Source of the DNA: Petrosia ficiformis | Taxonomy: Eukaryota; Porifera; Demospongiae; Haplosclerida; Petrosiidae | Direction of reading: 5' to 3' | DNA: 64,000 nucleotides | Assembly: GCA_947044365.1 (NCBI GenBank) | Contig: OX345649.1 | Coordinates: 4,329,905-4,393,904 of the forward strand | Part shown: positions 30,901-41,270 of the stretch, piece after piece | How the letters are laid out: each line of letters opens with the position of its first letter | How positions within the stretch are numbered: position 1 is the first letter of the stretch | Made by a program: the position numbers and the translations under genes | The notes under the pieces: model-generated | What the model was told of the DNA's origin: nothing | Seen by the model: only the letters and a program-made list of their open reading frames with translations | Databases searched by the model: none

Positions 30901-32104
30901 TTTTTAGGACGTCATTAGCCCAAGCACCAGCAGTAACAATAACCTTTTTAGCTTTGAAACTGCCCTTATCTGTTTCCACGGTAACCACTGGTCCAGGAAC
31001 AAGTCCAGTGACCTTGTGACAATCTAATAGTTGTCCACCATTATGCACAAACAACTCCTATAATATAAAAGCGAAATGTTGCCATTCTATATTCATATTG
31101 TCTTTCAAACATCTAATACCTGTAAAGTTTTAAGAGCTAATGATGCTTTCAAAACTCCTCCATCTGCTTCATATATACACCAACAATCAGAAGGAAGTTT
31201 TAACTGCTGAGGATAACGCCTATTTGCTTCTTCTCCAGTCAACAGATCATAAGGGACACCATTTTCATTTAGAGACTCAATATACATATCAAGTCCAGGC
31301 TGACCCTTTCTACCAATTGCTAATAGACCACTCTTCCTGAAGAGGAAACCAAGATCGTAAACATTGAATATATTATGTAATAACTCAATGTCTTCATTCT
31401 TATCGGTTAGTCTCATTCTTGCAATAAGTGATGATTTTAATTTAAAATTTCTGGCATTTTTGAACATCATGAAAAAGAAAATGTACTAAAACTTGCAATA
31501 CAGGATCCAAAAAGTTGTAAACCATGAGGCTTTTGTTGTGGGTAGTGGGAAGTTGTATGAATAAAACACTCTCATTACTTCACTACCCACAACTGTTGAC
31601 ACTTTCTGTAGTTAGTAATCACTATGGAGAATTGTATTGCAATAAGCAAACGTATTTTTATACTTGCTTCAATAAGTATATTGTGAGAATTATACCATTT
31701 TAGGCTTCACATACCCATTCCCATGTCTTACATAATTATTATTATATAGGGAGTTTAGCTGCAGGGAGACAAGATTGCTTACCAGTAGAGTTGTTTTCCT
31801 GATCTCTGTTCAATCTCTTCCCACAATGGATAGGCTTCTTTCATCATGTGGACAAAAATTGCTGCATAATATGCACGACGTGTGATTCTAGAACCTCCAT
31901 GAGAACTTCCTCTAGTGTGGAGGGCATCAAACTAATACACGTAATAGAAAAACATCTTATTTTTCATAACTTAGTTTAGAGTCTATAAAACTGTTCTCTA
32001 ACCTGTTCTAACATGAGTACATTCTTTGTACCTCTGGATGTTAGATAATATCCAGTAGCACTTCCCTCAATTCCTGCACCAACTACTATAACATCAAATA
32101 TCAT
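27971..32104 (-). CDS. PIPOX: Peroxisomal sarcosine/pipecolate oxidase-like protein, copy B
   Basis: Seven exons on the minus strand (32003-32104, 31783-31931, 31120-31336, 30875-31057, 29493-29645, 28556-28717, 27971-28165) give 386 residues. It starts [20 protein letters not shown] (FAD motif), continues with [15 protein letters not shown], and has the covalent-FAD cysteine in [11 protein letters not shown]. It belongs with copy E to a subgroup that lacks the intron present in copies A, C and D inside GAGFS/GHGFK; the fused exon reads GAGFSHGFK, one glycine short. The end is PKAAL, a possible weak peroxisomal signal. Same reaction class as copy A; the substrate may differ because exon 3 ([19 protein letters not shown]) is longer and diverged. 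Confidence 0.88.
28940..29105. repeat. Degenerate tandem repeat with AGCCATTGTGGCT core (copy B intron)
   Basis: Five to six units of roughly TTTCTAAGCCATTGTGGCTGCTTAT. The core AGCCA-TTG-TGGCT is a small palindrome. It lies in the intron between exons 5 and 6 of copy B and is absent from the matching intron of copy E. Confidence 0.65.
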
Positions 32105-33433
32105 TACTGCATGTATGTAAACTCGGTTCGGTTTGACTAATGAATGATGTGTTCATTTCAGGCCCTTTAGGGTGGAAATTACCCCCCTAAATTCTTAAAG
32201 CGAAGATGTGTTTACTTCAAAATCGATTTCCCCTCTAAGTTACATCTCTAAAATAAATCTTTATTTCAGTACGAATACCAAAGAATATAGCAATGGGGAA
32301 GTGGTTTGTTTAACTTTGAGCCCTACATTAACTTCCTGTGTTAGCTATCCTGACCTTGTTGGCATACTTTTTAGGTTATGATGTCCCAACATTTTTTTTT
32401 TATTGAAAAAGTTTTAAACATGTTTGGTGAGCTTATAGAGTGTAAATGATGTATTCACAATAGTGTAAAAGTTTTGTGTTGAGATGGTCGTACATGCACC
32501 ACCACTGACCAAAACGTGAAAACCCTACCAGTGTTGATGAGGCATAGGGATACTTTTTTCTTAATATATCCTGTTTTCACTTCGTTTCATATGTCTGCTA
32601 TATAAAAATATTTGCACTGAAATAAATTGCAGTCTTAGAGATGTAATTTAGGGGGAAATCAATTTTATTTGATGAAACACAATGCTTTTTATGCATAATT
32701 TAAGGATAGTACTAACACAGGTGGTTAATGTAGGGCTCAAAATTAAACAAACCACTTCCACATAAGTACCTACACTACAGTTTGATGCTCTTCATACATA
32801 TGGTAAGTATTGGTAAAATGAGAATGTTTTCTCAATTCTATATACGTCTCTCCCACGAAGCCAGTCAAGCCTGTGTAGCTTCACTTCCATCAAGTTATTT
32901 TGTAAGCCGAGTCATTATCCATTTCCAGATATTATCACTTCTTATCATTCATCAGACTGCTTTTTTTTTTCCTCAATATGCTAAGGCTGGTTCTCACAGT
33001 GCATCTATATAAATTATGTAGCTCTATTTGGAAAAACAAAGTTCTAATCAGTTAATACATATCTATGTACATGTGAGATTTTGTTTGTTCAATAAAACTT
33101 ACGATGTAATAGAAGGGATACTTTTCTCCTTGTTAATTGTGAATTGGGCATCAAACTAATGGAAATGATAATATCTGCATTTTATATAACCTGTTCTAAG
33201 AGCAATAAATGTTTTGAGTATGAGATAACATCCTATGTCACTTCCCTTAACTCTTGCATGCACCTCCATAACCTCATCTGAAGAGTCTGATCAAACATTT
33301 TCCACTTGCATGTGATATATATCATGACTAGATGATGTATAACATACTGAAACTCGCAATAATCGTACATTATTTACAAAAAAAAGTTATTACAAATAAA
33401 TTACAATGCAATTTTGTCTTTCTGGAAATTACT
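32105..33433. other. Intergenic region with inverted repeats and PIPOX relics
   Basis: Upstream of copy B: a GGCCCTTTAGGG...CCCCCCTAAA hairpin at 32161-32191. About 32200-32760 contains two pairs of inverted blocks (GTTACATCTCTAAAATAAAT with its reverse complement near 32630, and AGTGGTTTGTTTAACTTTGA with its complement near 32740). At 32781-33010 short relics of PIPOX exon 2 (TTTGATGCTCTTCATACATA) and exon 6 (GTTCTCACAGTGCATCT) remain. The last 330 bp repeat the 3' flank of copy B. Confidence 0.6.
32781..33010 (+). pseudogene. Relic fragments of PIPOX exons 2 and 6
   Basis: The start of exon 2 (encoding FDALHTYG) is followed 200 bp later by the start of exon 6 (KAGSHSAS), with the exons between deleted. 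It resembles the plus-strand copies A and C. Confidence 0.5.
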
Positions 33434-36400
33434 CTACAGTGCAGCCTTTGGTGTTTCAAATCGATCAATCTTGAATAATGTGAGGTCATATGAAGGAGAA
33501 TGTCCAAGAGCTAGCTCACTTAAAATTTTACCAAATACAGGACTCATTTTGAATCCATGAGAGAATCCAGCTCCAATCACTATGTTAGGATAGTATGGGT
33601 GTTTATCAAGGTAAGGATTATTGTCAGGCTGTAGTATGAGAAATATACGTCATGTGACATTTGTGAATTTAAAAAAAATGACAACTTCTGACCAATCAGT
33701 AGATACTACGTAACATATAGTGAATTGAATAATTTCAAACTAGATGTTCTGAGGATATATACCCCGTGCAATACTGAATTTGAACACATGTTATTGACCA
33801 CTGATGCAAGGTATACATACGTTCTCATACAACTAATTTCGAGCTGTCCGATGTGTTTAGAATATGTTCAAACTATTAAGTACTTTTTGCATGACAGATG
33901 ACAGACAGAACTGATCACGTAACCCCTTGCTCATATGCTGCATAGGGTAACAACTCTCAGAGTAGAATTTCCTTTTTTGAACTTCAATAACACAGCACAA
34001 AGAGACTCCTGAAAAGAATGCTACTGCGTTATTTAAATTTCAAAAAAGCAGTGATTACTGCAAACACAAAACAAAGAACCTCTTTGAAATCTTTGTGAAG
34101 ATACATACCATGAAAAGATACGACTATACATAAACAAGACTTACTGTATCAGCATAAAGACACAGTTCGAATATTGATGGTATCGTTGATACACGTTTGA
34201 AATTTTTAACAATAAAGTCTGAAACTCGGGGTAAAGTCAGACCATGAGGAATGGAATCTCTGGACTCAGGATGGATCTCCAGATCTTCTCCGAAGAACTG
34301 ACAAACCTATATTAAGAGGGAGATTAGCTATAAGATTATACAAAGGAAATACAAAAATTTATATTCTCATGAAAAGAATATGATTAACTAGAGTCATGTA
34401 TATGTACAAGTACCTTTATAGATAAGTCATGTACATGTACAAGTACATTTAATAGATAAAGTCATGTACATGTATCTTTATAGATAAGTCATGTACATGT
34501 ACAAGTACCTTTATAAATAAGTCAAGTACATGTACAAGTAACTGAGTTAAGTACACGTACATATATACACACTTAAAATAATGCAAATAGCAAAATTATT
34601 AATTAAAGAAGTTATAATGAATGCAGTACTATAAAACTATATTTTAATAATAGTATACAAATAGTTGCCCCACATCCTATACTAGCTTCTCATTTACATA
34701 TTATAAACCTACCTTTAAAAGCCCTGGATATTCTAATATTGGTGTCCCATATATACTGGCAACTTTAGTTACGGGAGGATGTATAGTGACAAAAACTGGG
34801 AAATTTGAAACTGAGTATGCATCTGGATCTTCAACTTTAAAATAAAACACCTCAGCTCTGTATACCTGTAATATATAACTATGATTATACAATATTGTAA
34901 TTATAACGATTATATAATATTTATTTATATCGTGACAGGAGAAAAATTATGGTGTATATGCCTGCATAACTACCATAATAATTCTTCCAAACAGTTTGAT
35001 ATTCAACTCCCATGTCACAAAATGTAATATCTTTGTACCTCTGATACTACAAGCAATATTATTCAAAGATTCTAAACTATTACATAGTTTATTTGATAAT
35101 GGAATACTGACCTTCATTGGTAGTGTTAGTCCTGTTGTTTTTAGGACGTCATTAGCCCAAGCACCAGCAGTAACAATAACCTTTTTAGCTTTGAAACTGC
35201 CCTTATCTGTTTCCACAGTAACCACTGGTCCAGGAACAAGTCCAGTGACCTTGTGACAATCTAATAGTTGTCCACCATTATGCACAAACAACTCCTATAA
35301 TATAAAAGAGAAAGGTTGCCATTCTATATTCATATGATGTCTTTCAAAAATCAAATACCTGTAAAGTTTTAAGAGCTAATGATGCTTTCAAAACTCCTCC
35401 ATCTGCTTCATATATACACCAACAATCAGAAGGAAGTTTTAACTGCTGAGGATAACGCCTATTTGCTTCTTCTCCAGTCAACAGATCATAAGGGACACCA
35501 TTTTCATTTAGAGACTCAATATACATATCAAGACCAGGCTGACCCTTTCTACCGATTGCTAATAGACCACTCTTCCTGAAGAGGGAACCAAGATCGTAAA
35601 CATTGAATATATTATGTAATAACTCAATGTCTTCATTCTTATCGGTTAGTCTCATTCTTAACTACCTGCAATAAGTGATGATGATTTTAATGAAATTTTC
35701 TGAATATAAATGACATAGAGAAAAAGTATCCCTATGATTGCTTTGTGGACGTGTGGTGTCTAGCATTCAGTAATCATGGATGAGTTTATCACACCTGAAA
35801 CACGATAGCCTATTATAGTTATTATTTTGATTGTCTACTCTCCTTATGATCTTGTAGAACTTAAGGTAAATATTTCAGGTATAATAGGTAGCTAGTAGTT
35901 CCAGTTTCTACGTAAGCTACAAGCAGCTTTCTTTCTTTCTTTCTTTCTTCCAGCTGCACTACAGAATCCAAAATGTTGTCAACCATAAGACTTTGTTGTG
36001 GGTAGTGGGAAGTTGTATGAATAAAACACTCTCTGATTATAATTCATTACTTCACTGTTGACACTTTCTGTAGTTAGTAAAAGTACTGTCACTATGGAGA
36101 ATTGTAATGCAATAAGCAAGTGTACAAACGTACTTTTATACTTGCTTCAATAAGTATATTGTGAGAATTATACCATTTTAGGTTCTTTTGGCTCCATATA
36201 ATCATTTGTATGTTATTATCATATAATATAGGCAGTTTAGCTGCAGGGAGACAAGATTATATACTTACCAGTAGAGTTGTTTTCCTGATCTCTGTTCAAT
36301 CTCTTCCCACAATGGATAGGCTTCTTTCATCATGTGGACAAAAATTGCTGCATAATATGCACGACGTGTGATTCTAGAACCTCCATGAGAACTTCCTCTT

Positions 36401-36611
36401 GTGTGGAGGGCATCAAACTAATATATATATATATACATGTAATAGAAAAAAATGTAAGCCCGGCTTATTTTCATAACTTAGTTTAGAGTCTATAAAACTG
36501 TTCTCTGACCTGTTCTAACATGAGTACATTCTTTGTACCTCTGGATGTTAGATAATATCCAGTAGCACTTCCCTCAATTCCTGCACCAACTACTATAACA
36601 TCAAATATCAT
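33434..36611 (-). CDS. PIPOX: Peroxisomal sarcosine/pipecolate oxidase-like protein, copy E
   Basis: Seven exons (36510-36611, 36269-36417, 35359-35575, 35112-35294, 34713-34865, 34145-34306, 33434-33628) give 386 residues, almost the same protein as copy B, with only scattered changes (for example LCLYADT instead of LCLYAAT at the covalent-FAD cysteine). FAD motif [18 protein letters not shown] and the fused-exon GAGFSHGFK are all present, and the end is PKAAL. Similarity to copy B extends into introns and into the 3' flank, so B and E are a young tandem duplication of about 4 kb. Intron 5 carries a GTACATGTACAAGTAC repeat tract. Confidence 0.88.
34390..34570. repeat. Tandem GTACATGTACAAGTAC/ATAGATAAGTC repeat (copy E intron)
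   Basis: About five units of roughly 33 bp, each with the palindrome GTACATGTAC. A related tract lies at 24790-24870 beside the relic exon. Confidence 0.65.
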
Positions 36612-37099
36612 TACTGCTTGTAGATGTAGGAATCCATGTTGATTACAGGCCCTTTAAGGCTAGGGGGAATTTACCCCTAAAGGGCCTATAACTTTAGGCT
36701 TCAGTAATTCTTCTTCCTATTTCCTGATACATGTAGCTCTAAAGCAGTTGATGATCTACTGCAAATAGAACTCACATTATCACTTACAACAAATCTGTTG
36801 ATGTGTTTATTCGTACATAGCAACTTTTCATAAATCTCATGACAGTGACATCTGATAAAAACTATCTGTTGGTTTTGATGAATTTAGCCTGCATTTTACC
36901 CAGTACCTATTCTTCAACCTAATATAATTATAATTTTATAAATAATAGTATAATTATTACACACAGTAATGAATGAATTCATCTGTACAGCTTTAGAGTT
37001 ATCAGGAAGAAAAGAAAAAAGTACAAGGAAAAAACAAAAAAAGGTGGGATGAAAAGGCGGGAAAATTCATTATAAAAAGCAGTGCATCTCAAGCATGCA

Positions 37100-37407
37100 A
37101 CATTTGAGACTCAAGAGCCGAAGAGGACAAGACCAAGAAGAAGTGGATCAAGACTGCGCAAGACTAAGAAGAAGTGGATAGATGGATCAAGGGATTCAAG
37201 ACTGCAAGACCAAGAAGTGGATAGATGGATCAAGATTCAAGAAAGCAAAGACCCAAGAAGCAATCACTATACCGATGCCCAGGTTGGGGACACCGAAGGT
37301 CTCTTCAAGTCACTAGATGGATCAAGATTAAAGAAAGCAAGACCCAAGAAGCAATCACTATACCGATGCCCAGGTTGGGGACACCAAAGGTCTCTTCAAG
37401 TCACTAT
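37100..37407. repeat. Tandem repeat with about 92-bp units
   Basis: Two near-identical units starting AGATGGATCAAGATT and ending TCTCTTCAAGTCAC, preceded by degenerate AAGAAGTGGATAGATGGATC repeats. It gives an open Lys/Arg/Ser-rich frame by chance. Not recognised as a known element. Confidence 0.65.
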
Positions 37408-37544
37408 AAATCATAATACTACAACCACAGGTCAATCTTTCCATGCATGTGTCACTATAATTTATATAAAAAAGTATACTGTGTAATTTGCATACTGTTT
37501 TTCTCATAACTTAGTTTAACTAAGTCTATAAAACTGTTCTCTAA

Positions 37545-37630
37545 CTTGTTCTAACATGAATACTATCTTTGTACATCTAGATAATATCCAGTAGCTACCA
37601 CCTCCCTCAATTCCTGCACCAACTACTATA
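37545..37630 (-). pseudogene. Relic exon 1 of a B/E-type PIPOX gene
   Basis: Matches the first exon of copies B and E (CTCAATTCCTGCACCAACTA) but with internal deletions, an altered splice donor side and no start codon. It abuts the promoter of copy C. Confidence 0.7.
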
Positions 37631-37700
37631 AACTCATTATAGACCACTAGTGGGTAATGAAGTCTTCTTGTACCACACCTTCTAAAAGTAAATTATAAGA

Positions 37701-40700
37701 ATGGCTGGCAATCTATATGAGGTAATAGTGATTGGTGCTGGAGTTGAGGGAAGTGCCACTGGATATTATCTGACATCCAGAGGTATTAAGAATGTACTCA
37801 TTTTGGAACAGGTTAGACTTCACACCAAGAGGAGTTTACAACTGAGTTATTTTTTTCACTTATTTCGTTTCACATTTCTCCATACAGTTTGATGTTCTTC
37901 ATACACGTGGTAGTTCTCATGGAGGATCTAGAATCACTCGTAAAGCTTATGATCAACCTTACTATGTGAAAATGATGGAAGAGGCTTTTAGATTGTGGTC
38001 AGAAATAGAGCAACAGTCTGGAAAGAAACTTTATCAGTAAGTGGGTGATTCCCAAACACTATCCATTCAGTAGTATTGGTAAGCTGGAAATGTGTTGGCT
38101 GTTTAGAGTTTATCATCAGTGGTGTATCCAAAGGGAAAAAATTGTTAGGGTACAGTGTTTGGCTCGCAATACATGCTGAAAATGTTTTGACTTATTAATT
38201 ATTCATGTTGTGGTTAGTTAAAACATCCTTCTAATTAATGTTATAGATGCTTATTACCGTGTTGTAATAATTCACTGGAGTTTTTTATTGAGCTTATTGA
38301 CACGGTAGAATTTTCTTTATTAATAAATTTAAAAAATTAATAAAAACTGAACAGAAGGTCTTCTTCAGCAGTTTACAAAACATAAACCAAACAGCTTATT
38401 TATAGATGGATAGATGGCTGGTGACAGTACAAAAGTAAGAGAGGTGTAAACAATGATGGTACAGAAAACAACAGGGTTTGACAATCATGTTACAGATTAG
38501 GACTTCTAATTACTCAAAAACTGATAAAATACTTTAATAAAAGCAATGTCAGTTTTTGTTTGCTTATGACAACACAATTTTTCTACTTTGGTCACAATGA
38601 TGATTAGTGACCCAATTAAATTGCTCCCTCTCAGACTGAATTGCTTTTGATGACTTACCACTACTACTATAGTTACCATGCAGGGAGTAAGCAGGTAAGA
38701 CTCACTGTTGAGCATATGCACGATTCTTTTCACAGTTTTCAGTCAGTATAATATTAGTAATTTAAGTGCAAATTTTAGAATTCAGCTGACTTCAAAACCA
38801 TTTTTTTAAAATTCAAAATGGCAGAACTGAATTGAGTGAAGTTGGTAGGGCCTGTGCCTTACCAATCTCACCCATAGATCATCATTGGGGTATGGATTAA
38901 CTCAATTAAAAACAGTAATCCACCTACCAACTTTCTATATACAGTTATTTTGTAAGCTGAGTCATCATTCATTTCCAGATATTATCACATCTGGATGGAT
39001 AGTGTTTAAAAATCATCTCATCTAGAATCTTTATCAACATCTCTGAACTAGTTCGTCCATTCTTTCATTTTCTACTTTTATCAATCCATGTTTGAACAGT
39101 CTATACTGCAAAAACAAAATAACTAGTTTAGTGGTGAGTAAAGTTGCAAGAATTTAACAATTACTTGGTTGTTCAGAATACATACATCTAACACCACAGA
39201 TAATTTATACTCAATTATAGTGGAAGCACTACAATTTTAGGGTGCTGTCTACTCATTTCATGTCAAAGATTTAGTATAATTTATATTAAAGTACATGTAA
39301 TTGTATCTGGCCATCAAAAGGGTTGTAAACCCGCAAACACAAAATTTAATTTATACCCTTCACGTTATGTCGTAGTAACATCATACATATAGCCTCTATG
39401 ACAATTTCAGGTCTGGTTGTTCAGATTAAAATTGAGTGTTATGTGAAGTCTATGACAATTATTGACAAACTAATTTGAAAATCATGCTATTCCTTGCAAC
39501 TGTACTAACTAATACAATGGTTATTTTAATAATTTAATTTTTGCAGTGTATTTATAGTCCATCCATTCATATCCATCTACTCTTCTGTTGGTACATCTCC
39601 CAGTCATTCATTTTTACAGTAAAACTGGTATTCTTGTGTTTGGTGACAACAATGTGGAGAGCTACAAAACTTCATTGCAAGCGAATAATATTCCTCACAA
39701 AATAATGACAGGAAGTGAAGCTAATAGAGAGTATAATCAACAGTTACAATTACCTGATGACTATCTCTGTATATTTGAAGAATATGGAGGAATATTAAGA
39801 GCTACGATTGCAGTAGCTGCAATGCAAGTAGTTACAATTTATGTTCTTTTTATCTGTCTATTTATCTGTTGTCATTGTCTAGGAATTGTTTGTACGTAAT
39901 GGTGGACAACTATTAGACTGTCACAAGGTCACCAGACTCATTCCTGGACCGGTGGTTACTATAGAAACAAACAAAGGCAGTTTCAGAGCTAAGAAAGTGA
40001 TAGTTACTGTTGGTGCTTGGACTAATAAGCTATTAGAAACAACAGGATTAACACTACCACTAAAGGTAGTTTGTGTTATTAATAGAATAGACTAATCCAC
40101 TCTATATGTATAGTGTATATAATAGTATATTATTTTCAGGTAATAAGGACTGAAGTGCTGTACTGGTCTACAAGTAATCCTGAAGCATTTTCATCCTCTA
40201 ATTTTCCAACATTCTTTCATGCTAGAAATGAAGGAGATAATATAGTAGAGTTTTACGGATTACCCATACAAGAATACCCTGGTCTTGTCAAGGTACTAAA
40301 ATTATTATTCATCAAATGTTTTGATCATTCTTCTTTCTCCTGAATTGCAAAAGGCTTGTTTTCACACTGCATCTGAGATTTATGATCCTGATAAAAGAGA
40401 TATTGATTCTCCTTATAGTGCTACCAGTCAAATAGTGTCTGAATTTGTTCAGAAGCATTTCAAAGGATTGAGCAATAAACCATCCATCGTAGAGATATGC
40501 ATGTACACAGTGACGGTGAGTTTTTTTAATTGTAATGTCCATCTTAAATTTGTACGTGATTATCTTCAGCCTGACAAAGATCCATTTCTAGATAGACATC
40601 CATTCTATCATAATGTGATTATCGGAGCTGGATTTTCAGGTTTGACTGCATTATACATTAATTGAACATGTGACTCTCTTCATCATATAGGTCATGGATT

Positions 40701-40818
40701 CAAACTTGCACCAATAGTTGGTAAAATATTGAGTGAGATAGCACTGGGTGATCCTCCGTCATATGACCTTTCACCTTTTAAGATTGATCGCTTCAAGAAA
40801 CCAAAGGCTTCTCTATAA
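37701..40818 (+). CDS. PIPOX: Peroxisomal sarcosine/pipecolate oxidase-like protein, copy C
   Basis: Eight exons (37701-37811, 37888-38036, 39620-39827, 39883-40065, 40140-40292, 40354-40515, 40570-40639, 40691-40818) give 387 residues. FAD motif [24 protein letters not shown], covalent-FAD cysteine in [10 protein letters not shown], and [13 protein letters not shown] near the end. The C-terminus KPKASL is complete, unlike that of copy A; the last three residues loosely resemble a type-1 peroxisomal signal (human PIPOX ends AHL). Exons 3-5 and the short introns between them are nearly identical in DNA to copy A. Intron 2 is enlarged to about 1.6 kb by inserted repeats. Confidence 0.9.
39109..39549 (+). 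mobile_element. Inverted-repeat element in copy C intron
   Basis: Starts ACTGCAAAAACAAAAT and ends AATTTAATTTTTGCAGT, a terminal inverted repeat of about 16 bases with mismatches. It holds the GGGTGCTGTCTACTCATTTC block found inverted at 27050-27443. No frame of note. Target duplication not evident. Confidence 0.6.
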
Positions 40819-41270
40819 ACTGGATTGAATTTATTTTGCATTATAATGATATATTTCAACATGCACTGTTATGTATTGGGATAAAGAGAGACACAAATCC
40901 AGAAACATCCAAGGTGGTCCAGATTTTATCTTGATTTATGTTGTTCAGATTAAAATTGAGTGTTATGTGAAGTCTAAAGTGTTAAAACACTCCATACTGT
41001 ATAAACACTATCTTTATCAAAAAAATAATTACTGCAAATCAACGAACCATAGGTTTTAACTATATATTATACTATGACAGTGTTATAGCATACTACTCTA
41101 GACTTCCCACTGCACCAATTTCATGCACAAATATTTCTCAAATTCCTGGAGAAACATGCACTACCATCTGCATTCTGATATTTTCTACATGTAGAGTGTT
41201 GCATAAAACACTCATGAATGTTTTTATACAATATCATACATAAAATTAATTATTAAATAAATAATTCTCT
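40819..41270. other. Convergent 3' flanks of copies C and D
   Basis: No gene seen. At 40945-40975 there is a fragment (CAGATTAAAATTGAGTGTTA) also present at 39421 inside the intron of copy C. Confidence 0.5.

Larger units (their letters stand above)
36612..37700. other. Intergenic region between copies E and C
   Basis: Contains the hairpin GGCCCTTTA-TAGGGG / CCCCTAAAGGGCC at 36648-36686 just upstream of copy E, a tandem repeat at about 37100-37407, and a relic PIPOX exon 1 at 37545-37630. The last 60 bp match the sequence before copy A and should hold the promoter of copy C. Confidence 0.6.

Noticed and set aside
37082..37486. Basic frame of 134 codons with repeats (DGSRDSRLQDQ, YRCPGWGH)
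   Set aside because: Arises from a tandem DNA repeat between two PIPOX genes; no start context, no family match.
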